Part shown: piece by piece, positions 16,233 through 23,254 of the stretch
Layout of the letters: the number at the start of each line of letters is the position of its first letter
Position numbering within the stretch: position 1 is the first letter of the stretch
Assembly: GCF_003627215.1 (NCBI RefSeq)
Contig: NZ_CP032678.1
Coordinates: 682,001 to 746,000 of the forward strand
Direction of reading: 5' to 3'
DNA length: 64,000 bases
DNA from: Pseudomonas sp. Leaf58
Lineage (GTDB): Bacteria > Pseudomonadota > Gammaproteobacteria > Pseudomonadales > Pseudomonadaceae
Notes under the pieces: model-generated
Seen by the model: only the letters and a program-made list of their open reading frames with translations
Databases searched by the model: none
Told to the model about the DNA's origin: nothing
Position numbers and translations under genes: made by a program

Positions 16233-17114
16233 TCAGCTGGAAGGCTCGATGCCGGTGGGTTGATTGACGAGAAGCAGCTTGCGCCAGGACTCAGGCAGTT
16301 CACGCACTTTACTGACCATGCTTGGGGCAATGGTTTTGAGACGCTCAATGGCCAGGAAAGGTGAAGTCAGCGGCTCCAGGTCTTTGATGTGCCCTCGAAT
16401 CCAGCCACTTAGCATCCTGAGCATGGGGATGTTCGCCTGAAAGGTCATTCGCTCGGCAATGAGCAGGTGCTTGACCGCATTCAGAGCTGCCGGTTTGAGC
16501 GGTGAGAGGTTGAGCACTTCGGCCACTGACTTGCCCTGATCGAAGCACAGCGTCATGTAGGCATACAGGGATGACATGAAGCGCTGGGTTGGGGCTGCGC
16601 CCTGGGTTTCACCTGCCGTAATCAGAATATTGGTCTCAAGTAGCTGGCAAATTCTCGGGGTCAACATCGGACGCAGACGGATGGCATATTGCTCGCCACG
16701 AAACAGTTTTGGCATCCTCAGCAAGGACTGCACAGCCTCTTCTTCAGTAATACCAAGGCGTAGGATGGTATCATTGAACATTTCCGAGTTTCTGCCAAGA
16801 TCTGCACTGCACAAGGCCAGGCCGATGGCAAAACCATCACGGAACCTAGGGTCGATGATATCGATATGGTTGACAGCGGAATCGACGTCTTTGCTGCTGA
16901 ATTTCGAGGAGAAGCACTCATGAACGATGATCGGGAACAAGTCTTCTTTGCCAATCCACTGATCTTCACTTAGCTCACGCTGCAAGGCGTACAGCGGCTG
17001 GAACCCCTGTCGCTCACGGCCCAGCCGCTGGCAAAACAGGAACAGCTCATCGCGGTCTTTCAGCGTCCAGTGGTTGTGGACTGGCAGAGAAATCTTGGGT
17101 GCTGGCAAGAACAT
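16233..17114 (-). CDS. Hypothetical protein
   Basis: A 293-aa protein. The start at 17114 is chosen because a run of G residues just upstream acts as ribosome-binding site; the ATG at 17204 adds 30 unlikely residues. Rich in Leu and Arg, probably helical repeats (LLRMPKLFRGEQYAIRLRPM, then TPRICQLLETNILIT). It ends PTGIEPSS, so it lacks the GL tag. It shares helical character with the 11054/12571 family but no clear motif. An AATATTGG sequence lies about 85 bases before the start. Confidence 0.65.
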   Translation of the reverse strand: MFLPAPKISLPVHNHWTLKDRDELFLFCQRLGRERQGFQPLYALQRELSEDQWIGKEDLFPIIVHECFSSKFSSKDVDSAVNHIDIIDPRFRDGFAIGLALCSADLGRNSEMFNDTILRLGITEEEAVQSLLRMPKLFRGEQYAIRLRPMLTPRICQLLETNILITAGETQGAAPTQRFMSSLYAYMTLCFDQGKSVAEVLNLSPLKPAALNAVKHLLIAERMTFQANIPMLRMLSGWIRGHIKDLEPLTSPFLAIERLKTIAPSMVSKVRELPESWRKLLLVNQPTGIEPSS

Positions 17115-17291
17115 AAAACCCCCCGTCCGGACGCGGCATTCTAGGTAGCCGCTGATCCGTGTTTTTTTCCATTCTTTCACAGGTGATTTTGGAATTCCAA
17201 CCAATATTAGCGTAATCCATCACGGTGTCAGCCAATGGTTCCCCTGATGATGCTGGATCAGATCACTGCGCATCACATATAATTAACCAAA

Positions 17292-17495
17292 ATGACTGGC
17301 CACAAAACGAGAATAATCATGCCTTTGCCCACCCTTGCAGAACAACAGCTGGCGCTTGCCGTGGAAGCCCTCACCCGTATCGAGGAGCACTCTGATGACA
17401 CCGATTCCCGCCACGCCGCTCAGCATGCATTGATACGAATTCGCAGGATGGGTCATGAGCAGCCGGCACAGGCCGCTCAGAAAGAAAATGCCTGA
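17292..17495 (+). CDS. Small hypothetical protein
   Basis: A 67-aa protein (58 if started at the ATG at 17319). Central amphipathic helix LAEQQLALAVEALTRIEEHS and a polar end. It is convergent with the OGFr-like gene. The ribosome-binding site is weak, so it is uncertain. Confidence 0.4.
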   Translation: MTGHKTRIIMPLPTLAEQQLALAVEALTRIEEHSDDTDSRHAAQHALIRIRRMGHEQPAQAAQKENA

Positions 17496-17497
17496 GG

Positions 17498-18015
17498 CTA
17501 CACAGGGGGTGGCGAGCGCCTGATTGCGTCTCGCCAATATTTCAACGCCCCAATCTTGTTGTACAGCTCATCCTGCAGGCGGGCGTGGAAGAAGGTATAG
17601 AGCCTTTCTGCGACTACACCAAACCCGGTCATGGCCAGGAAGGCCAGGACACGGGTGATGCGCAGGTGGTTGTGGTCGAATTCTGTAAGCCATAGCACCG
17701 ACTGCGTGTCGAAATTGGCGGCCTTGATGAAGTCCACGGCCTGGCGCTGAATTCCCCAGTGCCTGAGCATTAGATCCAGGTTGATGCCAATCTGCTTTTT
17801 TAGCAGAGGGCTGATCGCGACCGCCTCACAATGCAGCGCAGTGAGCACGGGGGCTTCTGGATTGATGGTGGATACTTCTGGCAAGGGAAACAGCCACTGA
17901 ATGTAGGTGTGCGTGAACTCCAGTTGATCGGATCGAACGCCTGAATGTCGCGTAGTGCGTGCCCCTGAGGCGCACTCAGGGACTGCATGAACTGGAACCA
18001 AGGATCATCAGTCAT
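17498..18015 (-). pseudogene. OGFr-like (opioid growth factor receptor-like) gene, frameshifted
   Basis: The ATG at 18015 opens MTDDPWFQFMQSLSAPQG, then HALRDIQAFD. The frame is then lost at about 17935, and DQLEFTHTYIQWLFPLPEVS continues in the next frame to the stop at 17498. The LE-x-x-H-x-YIQWLFPLPE-x-S block is the hallmark of the OGFr conserved domain, found in vertebrate OGFr and in scattered bacterial proteins of unknown role. One missing base in the GATCCGATC stretch explains the break. The start overlaps the stop of the 18012 gene by 4 bases (ATGA), so they form an operon. Confidence 0.75.
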
Positions 18016-18614
18016 TGGGAATTGGCGTTCGATGTGGTTGAGGTCGATGGCACTGCCTGTCTGATCCTGGCAAGCAGCGAAGGGTCGAGGCGCTTGAGCC
18101 TTGCATAAGCGGTGTCCCCACTTGATTTGCCGGCAGCGCGCTTGCGATAGTCGTCAAAATCAAGATCTTCGCGCAACAGTCGTTCCGCATCACTTTTAAA
18201 ATGCCAGAAGCCAAGTGGCGACTTGGCATTTTCAATCCAGAATGCCGAGTCCCGAATACCAAAGAACACCAGTAGCGCTCGGTAAAGGCCTAGAGCAGCC
18301 AGGTCGCCCTGCTCCGCAGCGTGCATGGTAGTCATGAGGCTTCTGCCAAGTACCTGCTTTTGCTTGTTGCGAAGCTCAGTCGCCCACGGCACTTGTTTGA
18401 CCGTGCCCTTCAAAGGTTCGAGGGTAAAGTCCATGTCTTCGGCACCAGGATCATTCAGCCAGCCCTGCATTTTTCGGGAGCAGTCAGTGCAGACCATCCG
18501 AGCTGAAATACGCTTCTCTTCCTCGCGCTCCCTGGCTGTCTTGTAGTGAATGGAATCGACCTCCGTGTGGCCGCAGACTTTCCTCACCTGGCTACTGATA
18601 TTGATGCTCGACAT
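18012..18614 (-). CDS. Hypothetical zinc-ribbon-like protein
   Basis: A 200-aa protein. CGHTEVDS (residues 14-21) and CTDCSRK (about 42-48) give a C-x-H plus C-x-x-C pattern that could bind zinc, typical of small proteins that read CGH-type ribbons. The middle and end are helical and charged (KRAAGKSSGDTAYARLKRLD). It is translationally coupled to the OGFr-like gene. It ends SNANSQ. No specific function recognised. Confidence 0.6.
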   Translation of the reverse strand: MSSINISSQVRKVCGHTEVDSIHYKTAREREEEKRISARMVCTDCSRKMQGWLNDPGAEDMDFTLEPLKGTVKQVPWATELRNKQKQVLGRSLMTTMHAAEQGDLAALGLYRALLVFFGIRDSAFWIENAKSPLGFWHFKSDAERLLREDLDFDDYRKRAAGKSSGDTAYARLKRLDPSLLARIRQAVPSTSTTSNANSQ

Positions 18615-18792
18615 CGCTTAACCCCATTCGCTGTGTCACTGAATTTTATGGGCCTCGTAAAAAATAGTCAATTTACGCATAAAGCGTGTAGCCCCGCGCC
18701 ACACTGGGTTTTCACCCTCCTGCGAGAGGAAAAATCAAACATCCGTTTGAACAAAAACTTGAGATATTTTCATTTTATTTGCATCGAGGGGG

Positions 18793-18821
18793 TTGACGGG
18801 AGTTCACGCATTCGCTTTAAT
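18793..18821 (+). promoter_or_regulatory. Promoter of the tRNA operon
   Basis: TTGACG at 18793-18798, a 17-nt spacer and TTTAAT at 18816-18821. It is the best sigma-70 match upstream of the array. The leader of about 220 nt contains a small ORF and a terminator-like hairpin before the first tRNA. Confidence 0.6.
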
Positions 18822-18849
18822 GGAAACAAGACAACGGAGAACACCTCAA

Positions 18850-18930
18850 ATGAACGCACATCACTTCAATCAACAGATTACCAAGCAGGCAAAGAATTAT
18901 TTTGCTGGCTGGTGTGTGAGCGTGCGGTAG
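18850..18930 (+). CDS. Possible 26-aa leader peptide of the tRNA operon
   Basis: An ATG at 18850 preceded by GGAG opens a 26-codon frame (MNAHHFNQQITKQAKNYFAG, then WCVSVR). It lies between the promoter and the hairpin at 19001. Translation could in principle influence read-through into the tRNAs. It is supported only by position and the ribosome-binding site. Confidence 0.3.
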   Translation: MNAHHFNQQITKQAKNYFAGWCVSVR

Positions 18931-19000
18931 GTAACTCGAAAGAGAGCCTACCGAAGCGAAAGCAAAGGTAAGGCTCGAAACAAGCGGATTCTTCCAAGAA

Positions 19001-19033
19001 CCCCGGAGCCTAGCCAAAGCTCCGGGGTTTTTG
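19001..19033 (+). terminator. Terminator-like hairpin in the tRNA leader
   Basis: CCCCGGAGC/GCTCCGGGG stem, a 9-nt loop and a T-rich tail, 18 bases before the first tRNA. It may end a leader transcript (an attenuator), or the tRNAs may start from an unseen promoter beyond it. Confidence 0.75.
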
Positions 19034-19050
19034 TTTGGACTCAAAAAAAT

Positions 19051-19134
19051 GGGGTTGTGGCAGAGTGGACGAATGCACCGGACTGTAAATCCGGCTTGAA
19101 AGACGCCCTGGTTCGAATCCAGGTGACCCCACCA
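19051..19134 (+). tRNA. tRNA-Tyr(GUA)
   Basis: Acceptor GGGGTTG pairs with the 3' strand before ACCA. Anticodon loop CTGTAAA, type II variable arm, TTCGAATCC T-loop and encoded CCA. Confidence 0.93.
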
Positions 19135-19177
19135 TTTTGCAATACAAGGGCTTTGAAGCTCGACAGGCAGGTTGAAG

Positions 19178-19321
19178 ATGAGACGTTTAAGTGCACTGGC
19201 GTTTATCCAGGCAGCAAAGCGAGCCAGCTCCCTCCTCGACGAGATTGAAAGGGCGCTTGACGGACTTGAGGTCAAACTCAAGGCGCATGAAAACAATCAG
19301 GTCGCTTTAAACAAGCACTGA
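19178..19321 (+). CDS. Possible 47-aa protein inside the tRNA array
   Basis: ATG at 19178 after AGG. The product (AFIQAAKRASSLLDEIERAL, then DGLEVKLKAHENNQ) is a basic, coiled-coil-like helix. A second small ORF of similar style follows 4 bases later. It may be a real microprotein or a chance frame. Confidence 0.35.
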   Translation: MRRLSALAFIQAAKRASSLLDEIERALDGLEVKLKAHENNQVALNKH

Positions 19322-19325
19322 AAAA

Positions 19326-19499
19326 ATGAACATTTGGCCAGGGTTTGGCGGGAGAGATGATGTGTCCAACATGAAAGAATTTCATAAAGCACGACTCCTC
19401 CAGCAGTTACAGCGCGAGTTCCGCACGCTGGGAAAAGTGGTTACCGGCTTCGAAAAACGTCTTGAGAAAGACGGTGATAAACGTAAATTGGACGCCTAG
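19326..19499 (+). CDS. Possible 57-aa protein inside the tRNA array
   Basis: ATG at 19326, with an in-frame alternative at 19371. The product has a helical KARLLQQLQREFRTLGK block, then VVTGFEKRLEKDGDK, similar in character to the preceding 47-aa ORF. Its stop lies within the first ten bases of tRNA-Ile, so mRNA and tRNA processing would conflict. Confidence 0.3.
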   Translation: MNIWPGFGGRDDVSNMKEFHKARLLQQLQREFRTLGKVVTGFEKRLEKDGDKRKLDA

Positions 19500-19565
19500 C
19501 TCAGCTGGTAGAGCGCTCGACCGATAATCGAGAGGTGGCAGGTTCGAACCCTGTGGCGTCCACCA
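19490..19565 (+). tRNA. tRNA-Ile(GAU)
   Basis: GGACGCC/GGCGTCC acceptor. Anticodon loop CCGATAA on a CTCGA/TCGAG stem. CCA encoded. The Ile-Ala order recalls rrn spacers, but no rRNA is present. Confidence 0.95.
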
Positions 19566-19569
19566 AATT

Positions 19570-19645
19570 GGGGACTTAGCTCAGCTGGGAGAGCAACTGC
19601 CTTGCAAGCAGTAGGTCAGGGGTTCGACCCCCCTAGTTTCCACCA
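19570..19645 (+). tRNA. tRNA-Ala(UGC)
   Basis: GGGGACT/AGTTTCC acceptor with G-T wobbles. Loop CTTGCAA on an ACTGC/GCAGT stem. CCA encoded. Confidence 0.93.
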
Positions 19646-19704
19646 GTTTCAAGGGTTTACGGGTAACGCTGTTGACCTGGAGAGCGATCTCCGAAGCAGT
19701 TCCA

Positions 19705-19779
19705 GGGTTGATGTTCTAATGGCATGATGCGGGATTCCAAATCCTTGCGGTTCAAGTTCGAGTCTTGATCAGCCCGCCA
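19705..19779 (+). tRNA. tRNA-Trp(CCA), divergent
   Basis: GGGTTGA/TCAGCCC acceptor, discriminator G as in tRNA-Trp, and loop TTCCAAA with anticodon CCA. The anticodon stem is imperfect (CGGGA with TCCTT), so function is less certain. A TrpRS is encoded at 53545. Confidence 0.7.
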
Positions 19780-19800
19780 ATATAGCTATAAAGGTTAAAT

Positions 19801-19875
19801 TCCGAGATAGCTCAGCGGTAGAGCCGCGCACTGTTAATGCGTTGGTCGCTGGTTCGAATCCAGCTCTCGGAGCCA
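19801..19875 (+). tRNA. tRNA-Asn(GUU)
   Basis: TCCGAGA/TCTCGGA acceptor, discriminator G, loop CTGTTAA, CCA encoded. Confidence 0.94.
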
Positions 19876-19911
19876 AATTGAAGCCTGCAAAAGAGTGGCA
19901 GGTGAGTTTTA

Positions 19912-19942
19912 CTGGGTAGGTCGAATCCTCTCCTATCCACCA
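19912..19942 (+). pseudogene. 3' tRNA remnant
   Basis: GGTCGAATCC-like T-arm followed by CCTATCC and ACCA. No matching 5' acceptor strand, D-arm or anticodon arm is found upstream. Confidence 0.4.
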
Positions 19943-20083
19943 TTATAGACCAGGCTAACTTGTCTGGGGGAAATACCGGGGACTTTACTTTAGCGTGAAG
20001 TCAGGATGAAAGCGGGGTGTGGGGCTGCTCATCCAAGGCAGGTGGAGTTGTAAACGGTGCGGGTTTCATGCACCACATTTTCT

Positions 20084-20159
20084 GAGTGGCTAGCTCAATT
20101 GGCAGAGCACCTGGCTTTTAACCAGGTGGTTGGGAGTTCGACTCTCCCGCCATTCACCA
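20084..20159 (+). tRNA. tRNA-Lys(UUU)
   Basis: GAGTGGC/GCCATTC acceptor. Loop CTTTTAA on a CCTGG/CCAGG stem. CCA encoded. Confidence 0.94.
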
Positions 20160-20166
20160 GTACACT

Positions 20167-20242
20167 TCCGGGATAACTCAGTCGGTAGAGTGGCAGACTG
20201 TTAATCTGCAGGTCACAGGTTCGAACCCTGTTCCCGGAGCCA
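20167..20242 (+). tRNA. tRNA-Asn(GUU), second copy
   Basis: TCCGGGA/TCCCGGA acceptor. Loop CTGTTAA on a GCAGA/TCTGC stem. CCA encoded. It is distinct in sequence from the Asn copy at 19801. Confidence 0.94.
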
Positions 20243-20263
20243 AATACGAAGCACCGTTTTATT

Positions 20264-20339
20264 GCAGTGATAGCTCAGTCGGTAGAGCGATGGTTTGAAA
20301 CGCCATGCGTCACAGGTTCGATTCCTGTTCACTGCTCCA
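20264..20339 (+). tRNA. tRNA-Phe(GAA)
   Basis: GCAGTGA/TCACTGC acceptor. Loop TTGAAAC on an ATGGT/GCCAT stem. CCA encoded. Confidence 0.9.
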
Positions 20340-20367
20340 AATTGTAATACGCGGTATAGCAGGTTTT

Positions 20368-20443
20368 GCTCCTTTAGCTCAATCGGTAGAGCGCGTCCTT
20401 GGTAAGGACGAGGTTTCAGGTTCGATTCCTGGGGGGAGCACCA
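20368..20443 (+). tRNA. tRNA-Thr(GGU)
   Basis: GCTCCTT/GGGGAGC acceptor. Loop TTGGTAA on a CGTCC/GGACG stem. CCA encoded. Confidence 0.93.
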
Positions 20444-20603
20444 GTGTTTGGGGGCAGATGCTCAGATGAGGACGAGAGCACGGCATAAACTGATCGCCGA
20501 GGTGTAACAACCAGCCATGCATTGAGCTGAGGGAATGTGACAGAAGCACTCATAGCGGCCTTGGATCGGTAATCACTCCCCCAAGGCGGGGTAAACCAGC
20601 AGA

Positions 20604-20693
20604 GGAAGCGAGCCCTAATCTCAGTTCGAGCTTCGAGGTGTAAAAACCTCCAAGTAATGGTATTCGCGGGTTCGACTCCCGTTGCCTCCACCA
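20604..20693 (+). tRNA. Type II-like tRNA or remnant, isotype unclear
   Basis: The 3' part has a GCGGG/CCCGT T-arm with TTCGACT and TGCCTCC-ACCA. The best 5' strand is GGAAGCG with one mismatch, giving about 90 nt. The central arm GAGGT/ACCTC would leave a 6-nt loop, so the anticodon cannot be assigned. It may be a decayed Leu/Ser-type tRNA. Confidence 0.4.
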
Positions 20694-20715
20694 AATGAAG
20701 TTGTTACAGATTTAC

Positions 20716-20790
20716 GTTGATGTGGCTGAATGGCTAGGCGAGTGATTGCAAACCACTTTAATGCAGGTTCGAATCCTGTCATCAACTCCA
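20716..20790 (+). tRNA. tRNA-Cys(GCA)
   Basis: GTTGATG/CATCAAC acceptor, U73 discriminator as in tRNA-Cys, loop TTGCAAA (top stem pair A-C mismatched), CCA encoded. Confidence 0.88.
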
Positions 20791-20810
20791 GATTGCAGCA
20801 TGTGTTTCAC

Positions 20811-20886
20811 GGGTGGTTAACTCAGCAGGCAGAGTAGCTGACTCTTAATCAGCAGGTCGCGAGTTCGATTCTCGCACCACCCACCA
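20811..20886 (+). tRNA. tRNA-Lys(CUU)
   Basis: GGGTGGT/ACCACCC acceptor. Loop CTCTTAA on a GCTGA/TCAGC stem. CCA encoded. With tRNA-Lys(UUU) it covers both Lys codons. Confidence 0.93.
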
Positions 20887-20947
20887 TGATTCGGCGCTTG
20901 ATGCGAGTTCAAGCATTGTCAGTGTAGCGGCGGGACACTGTCTTTTT

Positions 20948-21024
20948 AGTGAAGTAGCTCAGCTGGTTAGAGCATCTGCCTTACAAGCAGGGGGGCTTCG
21001 GTTCGAATCCGAACTTCACTACCA
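20948..21024 (+). tRNA. tRNA-Val(UAC)
   Basis: AGTGAAG/CTTCACT acceptor. Loop CTTACAA on a CTGC/GCAG stem. CCA encoded. Confidence 0.94.
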
Positions 21025-21030
21025 CTTTTT

Positions 21031-21106
21031 AGGCTCGTAGCTCAGCTGGAAGAGCGCCTGGTTCTGACCCAGGAGGTCGTTGGTTCAACTCCAACCGGGC
21101 CCGCCA
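21031..21106 (+). tRNA. tRNA-Gln(CUG), first copy
   Basis: AGGCTCG/CGGGCCC acceptor with an open A1-C72 pair. Weak 1-72 pairing and G73 are tRNA-Gln identity features. Loop TTCTGAC on CCTGG/CCAGG. Confidence 0.92.
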
Positions 21107-21143
21107 CATCGCAGTACGCAGTATAGGTTAGTACAGGTTTTAT

Positions 21144-21220
21144 GGTGGAGCTAGCTCACCAGGTAGAGCGCCGGCTTGTGACGCCGGAGGCGACGGGTTC
21201 GAGACCCGTGCTTCACCCCA
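21144..21220 (+). tRNA. tRNA-His(GUG), first copy
   Basis: Extra G(-1) opposite C73, the tRNA-His hallmark. GTGGAGC/GCTTCAC acceptor, loop TTGTGAC on CCGGC/GCCGG, CCA encoded. Confidence 0.93.
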
Positions 21221-21225
21221 CATGT

Positions 21226-21301
21226 AGGCTCGTAGCTCAGCGGAATGAGCGCCTGGATTTGACCCAGGAGGTCATTGGTTCAATTCCAACCGGGCCCGCC
21301 A
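21226..21301 (+). tRNA. tRNA-Gln(UUG), first copy
   Basis: Near-identical to the Gln(CUG) copy at 21031 apart from the anticodon loop ATTTGAC and a few D-loop bases. Confidence 0.92.
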
Positions 21302-21328
21302 CATCGCAATAAAGCAGTAAAGGTTTAT

Positions 21329-21404
21329 GGTGGGGCTAGCTCATCAGGTAGAGCGCCGGCTCGTGATGCCGGAGGTGACAGGTTCGAGACCTGTGCTTCA
21401 CCCA
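21329..21404 (+). tRNA. tRNA-His(GUG)-like, C33 variant, incomplete CCA
   Basis: A copy of tRNA-His with anticodon loop TCGTGAT, so the universal U33 is C. Only CA remains after C73. Probably a degenerating duplicate. Confidence 0.6.
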
Positions 21405-21411
21405 CAGACGT

Positions 21412-21487
21412 AGGCCCGTAGCTCAGTTGGAAGAGCGCCTGGTTCTGACCCAGGAGGTCGTTGGTTCAAATCCAACCGGGCCCGCCA
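21412..21487 (+). tRNA. tRNA-Gln(CUG), second copy
   Basis: AGGCCCG/CGGGCCC acceptor, loop TTCTGAC. Part of the Gln-His tandem expansion. Confidence 0.92.
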
Positions 21488-21512
21488 TATCGCAGTAAGC
21501 AGCAGGTTTTAT

Positions 21513-21589
21513 GGTGTAGCTAGCTCATCAGGTAGAGCGCCGGCTTGTGACGCCGGAGGCGACGGGTTCGAGACCCGTGCTTCACCCCA
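21513..21589 (+). tRNA. tRNA-His(GUG), third copy
   Basis: G(-1)/C73 present, loop TTGTGAC. One mismatch in the acceptor (GTGTAGC with GCTTCAC). Confidence 0.88.
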
Positions 21590-21594
21590 CATGT

Positions 21595-21670
21595 AGGCTC
21601 GTAGCTCAGCGGAATGAGCGCCTGGATTTGACCCAGGAGGTCGTTGGTTCAAATCCAATCGGGCCCGCCA
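21595..21670 (+). tRNA. tRNA-Gln(UUG), second copy
   Basis: AGGCTCG/CGGGCCC acceptor, loop ATTTGAC, CCA encoded. Confidence 0.92.
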
Positions 21671-21748
21671 CATCACCGTAGAAAGGAATTGAGTCGCAAG
21701 GCTGCCTGGCGCCCTCCTCATCTTCTACCGTAAGTTTGAATGGCTTCT

Positions 21749-21873
21749 GGGAAAGGTGCGCATCGGCCAGCGCAGCGGAGGGTGACTCCGTGCCTGAAAC
21801 GCTTGAAAGGGCTCTCCGGAGGGCTTGATCTAGCGCTGGGCTGTACAGGTATCAAATCCTGTCTTTCCCACCA
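21749..21873 (+). ncRNA. 125-nt tRNA-like RNA of unclear identity
   Basis: A perfect GGGAAAG/CTTTCCC acceptor with ACCA, a D-arm-like TGCGC/GCGCA hairpin and an ACAGG/CCTGT T-arm-like hairpin. The middle is too long for a tRNA and contains extra hairpins (CGGAG/CTCCG). No 7-nt anticodon loop with U33 can be assigned. It could be an insertion-bearing tRNA, a fusion of two tRNAs, or a tRNA-like regulatory RNA. Confidence 0.45.
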
Positions 21874-21948
21874 AACATCCCGCCGCATGCATCAGCTACA
21901 CGCAGGCCCTAATGGCGCTCCACAGCCTGCTGTTGTGCTAACAAAATT

Positions 21949-22023
21949 GCGTCTTTGGTATACGGGTTGTGCCCTTGTCTGCCAGGCAAGAGAAGCCGGG
22001 TTCGAGTCCCGCAGGACGCTCCA
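21949..22023 (+). tRNA. tRNA-Gly(GCC)
   Basis: GCGTCTT/AGGACGC acceptor, U73, loop CTGCCAG on CTTGT/GCAAG, CCA encoded. Confidence 0.9.
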
Positions 22024-22102
22024 TCTCCATGGCTCCGCTGCACATGCGGGGCTTCCATCAACCCTTCAACTCATTTAACAAAATCGGAAGGAAAAATGCG
22101 TC

Positions 22103-22516
22103 ATGAGCTTATTCGAGGCAGTGCAAACAAAACGGGCTGAGTTGCGCAAGGACGCTACTCAGGTTACAGGCTTCAAAATCCTTACCCTGCTGGTCGGCGA
22201 GCTCGAAACGCTCACCAAGGGCAAGGAAGTCGAGGTCGCCATCACTGATGAACTGGTGGTAGGGGCAATCAAGAAATTGATCAAGTCCAACACCGAAACC
22301 ATCAGGCTCAGCGGCGACAACCCTCGCCTGGCAACCGAGAACGCGACCCTGCAGGCCTTCCTGCCGGCTGAAATGAGCGAAGACCAGTTGCGTGAGGCGC
22401 TAAGCGCCAGTGGCGCGACAAGCATGAAGGACGCCATGAAGTACCTGGGCGAGCATTTCGCTGGCCGCTACGACAAGGGCAAAGCCTCGGCGATCGCCAA
22501 GGCGCTGCTGCAATAA
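22103..22516 (+). CDS. GatB/YqeY domain protein
   Basis: A 137-aa protein matching YqeY over nearly its whole length: N-terminal SLFEAVQTKRAELRKDA helix, central ELVVGAIKKLIKSN and C-terminal LPAEMSEDQLREALSASG, then KYLGEHFAGRYDKGKASAIA. In GatB this domain helps bind tRNA(Gln/Asn) during amidation; free YqeY proteins have no settled function. It follows the tRNA array by 80 bases and may be co-transcribed, a suggestive position because the array has extra Gln and Asn tRNAs. GGAAGG lies upstream of the start. It lacks a GL ending. Confidence 0.85.
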   Translation: MSLFEAVQTKRAELRKDATQVTGFKILTLLVGELETLTKGKEVEVAITDELVVGAIKKLIKSNTETIRLSGDNPRLATENATLQAFLPAEMSEDQLREALSASGATSMKDAMKYLGEHFAGRYDKGKASAIAKALLQ

Positions 22517-22570
22517 CCGCCAATGAGGCCTGGGAGACCAGGCCTTGTTCGTTTCTGCAGGCAATGCGAG

Positions 22571-22615
22571 TTGACGTCCTCCCCCACCTGTAGGAAGGGG
22601 TTTCCAAGGCTACGG
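22571..22615 (-). mobile_element. Orphan right end of a TnpB-type element
   Basis: Read on the minus strand, AAACCCCTTCC...GGTGGGGGAGGACGTCAA closely matches the sequence that follows the TnpB gene (AATCCCCTTCC...GGTGGGGGAGGATGTCAA at 26853-26895). No tnpB is attached, so it is a remnant or a stand-alone guide-RNA-like end. Confidence 0.6.
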
Positions 22616-22660
22616 TTGGATGACCCTGGGTAAGGCCTGTAACTGGGGCGCCCCGCGCCT

Positions 22661-23146
22661 TCACAGTCCCAAATCAGCCAGCAGGTGAGTTTCGGCAGCC
22701 CCTTCCAGAGCCGGGATAGACAGGATGAGTTGCTTGCACATCCCAGCTGAAAGCATCAGATCGCTGGCTGTTTTGGGGGAATGCCCGCCTGCGATCAGGC
22801 AATTCGCCACATGGCCGACCACGCGCTCCACAGGCGCGGCATTGGCGGCCAAGTAGCCTTTGCTTCCCAGGTTAGCCAATGCCTGGAACTTGCTTAAAGC
22901 TGACACCATTATCCGGGGGATCCGGAAATCGCTGGGCGAGAAGGTGTAGGGTGCCACGCCCATAAGATACCCATGCGTGGCAGCAGCATTGAACAACGCC
23001 AGGTAACACCTGCTGATATCCCGCTGAAGCGATCTCGCCCCGTTCGATAAGGTCAGCCTCCTAGGCGCATTCAAGAGCGCCTCAGCTCTGACCCAGTCCC
23101 CTGCAGCCAAGTGCGCCCTAAGGGTTCGAAGATCAACCACCGCCAT
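22661..23146 (-). CDS. Hypothetical protein ending in LGL
   Basis: A 161-aa protein from the ATG at 23146, which has AAGGA eight bases upstream; an earlier ATG at 23224 lacks this. The N-terminus VDLRTLRAHLAAGDWVRAEA looks like a TPR-like helical hairpin. The rest is Ala/Leu-rich (FQALANLGSKGYLAANAAPV). Ends LLADLGL. Function unknown. Confidence 0.7.
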   Translation of the reverse strand: MAVVDLRTLRAHLAAGDWVRAEALLNAPRRLTLSNGARSLQRDISRCYLALFNAAATHGYLMGVAPYTFSPSDFRIPRIMVSALSKFQALANLGSKGYLAANAAPVERVVGHVANCLIAGGHSPKTASDLMLSAGMCKQLILSIPALEGAAETHLLADLGL

Positions 23147-23241
23147 GAAAAAAATTCCTTGCAAGTGAGTATTTATAGACTTCAGGTGACCGGCAACCTG
23201 AAAAGCCCCAAGACCCGAGATCATACCTCAAAAAGGGCTTA

Positions 23242-23254
23242 GTCAATATATTCG
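23242..23254 (-). promoter_or_regulatory. ATATATTGAC motif upstream of the 22661 gene
   Basis: CGAATATATTGAC on the minus strand, in the divergent region between 23146 and 23403. One of the recurring TATATTG sites. Confidence 0.45.

Noticed and set aside
20416..20694. Minus-strand 92-aa ORF in the tRNA array
   Set aside because: It is a typical shadow of tRNA sequence, reading through conserved T-arm bases.
21509..21721. Minus-strand 70-aa ORF in the Gln/His tRNA repeats
   Set aside because: A shadow of tRNA genes; the same peptide style is seen opposite many tRNAs.
21955..22140. 61-aa ORF starting in tRNA-Gly and overlapping the YqeY gene
   Set aside because: It covers a tRNA gene and the start of a well-supported gene in another frame.
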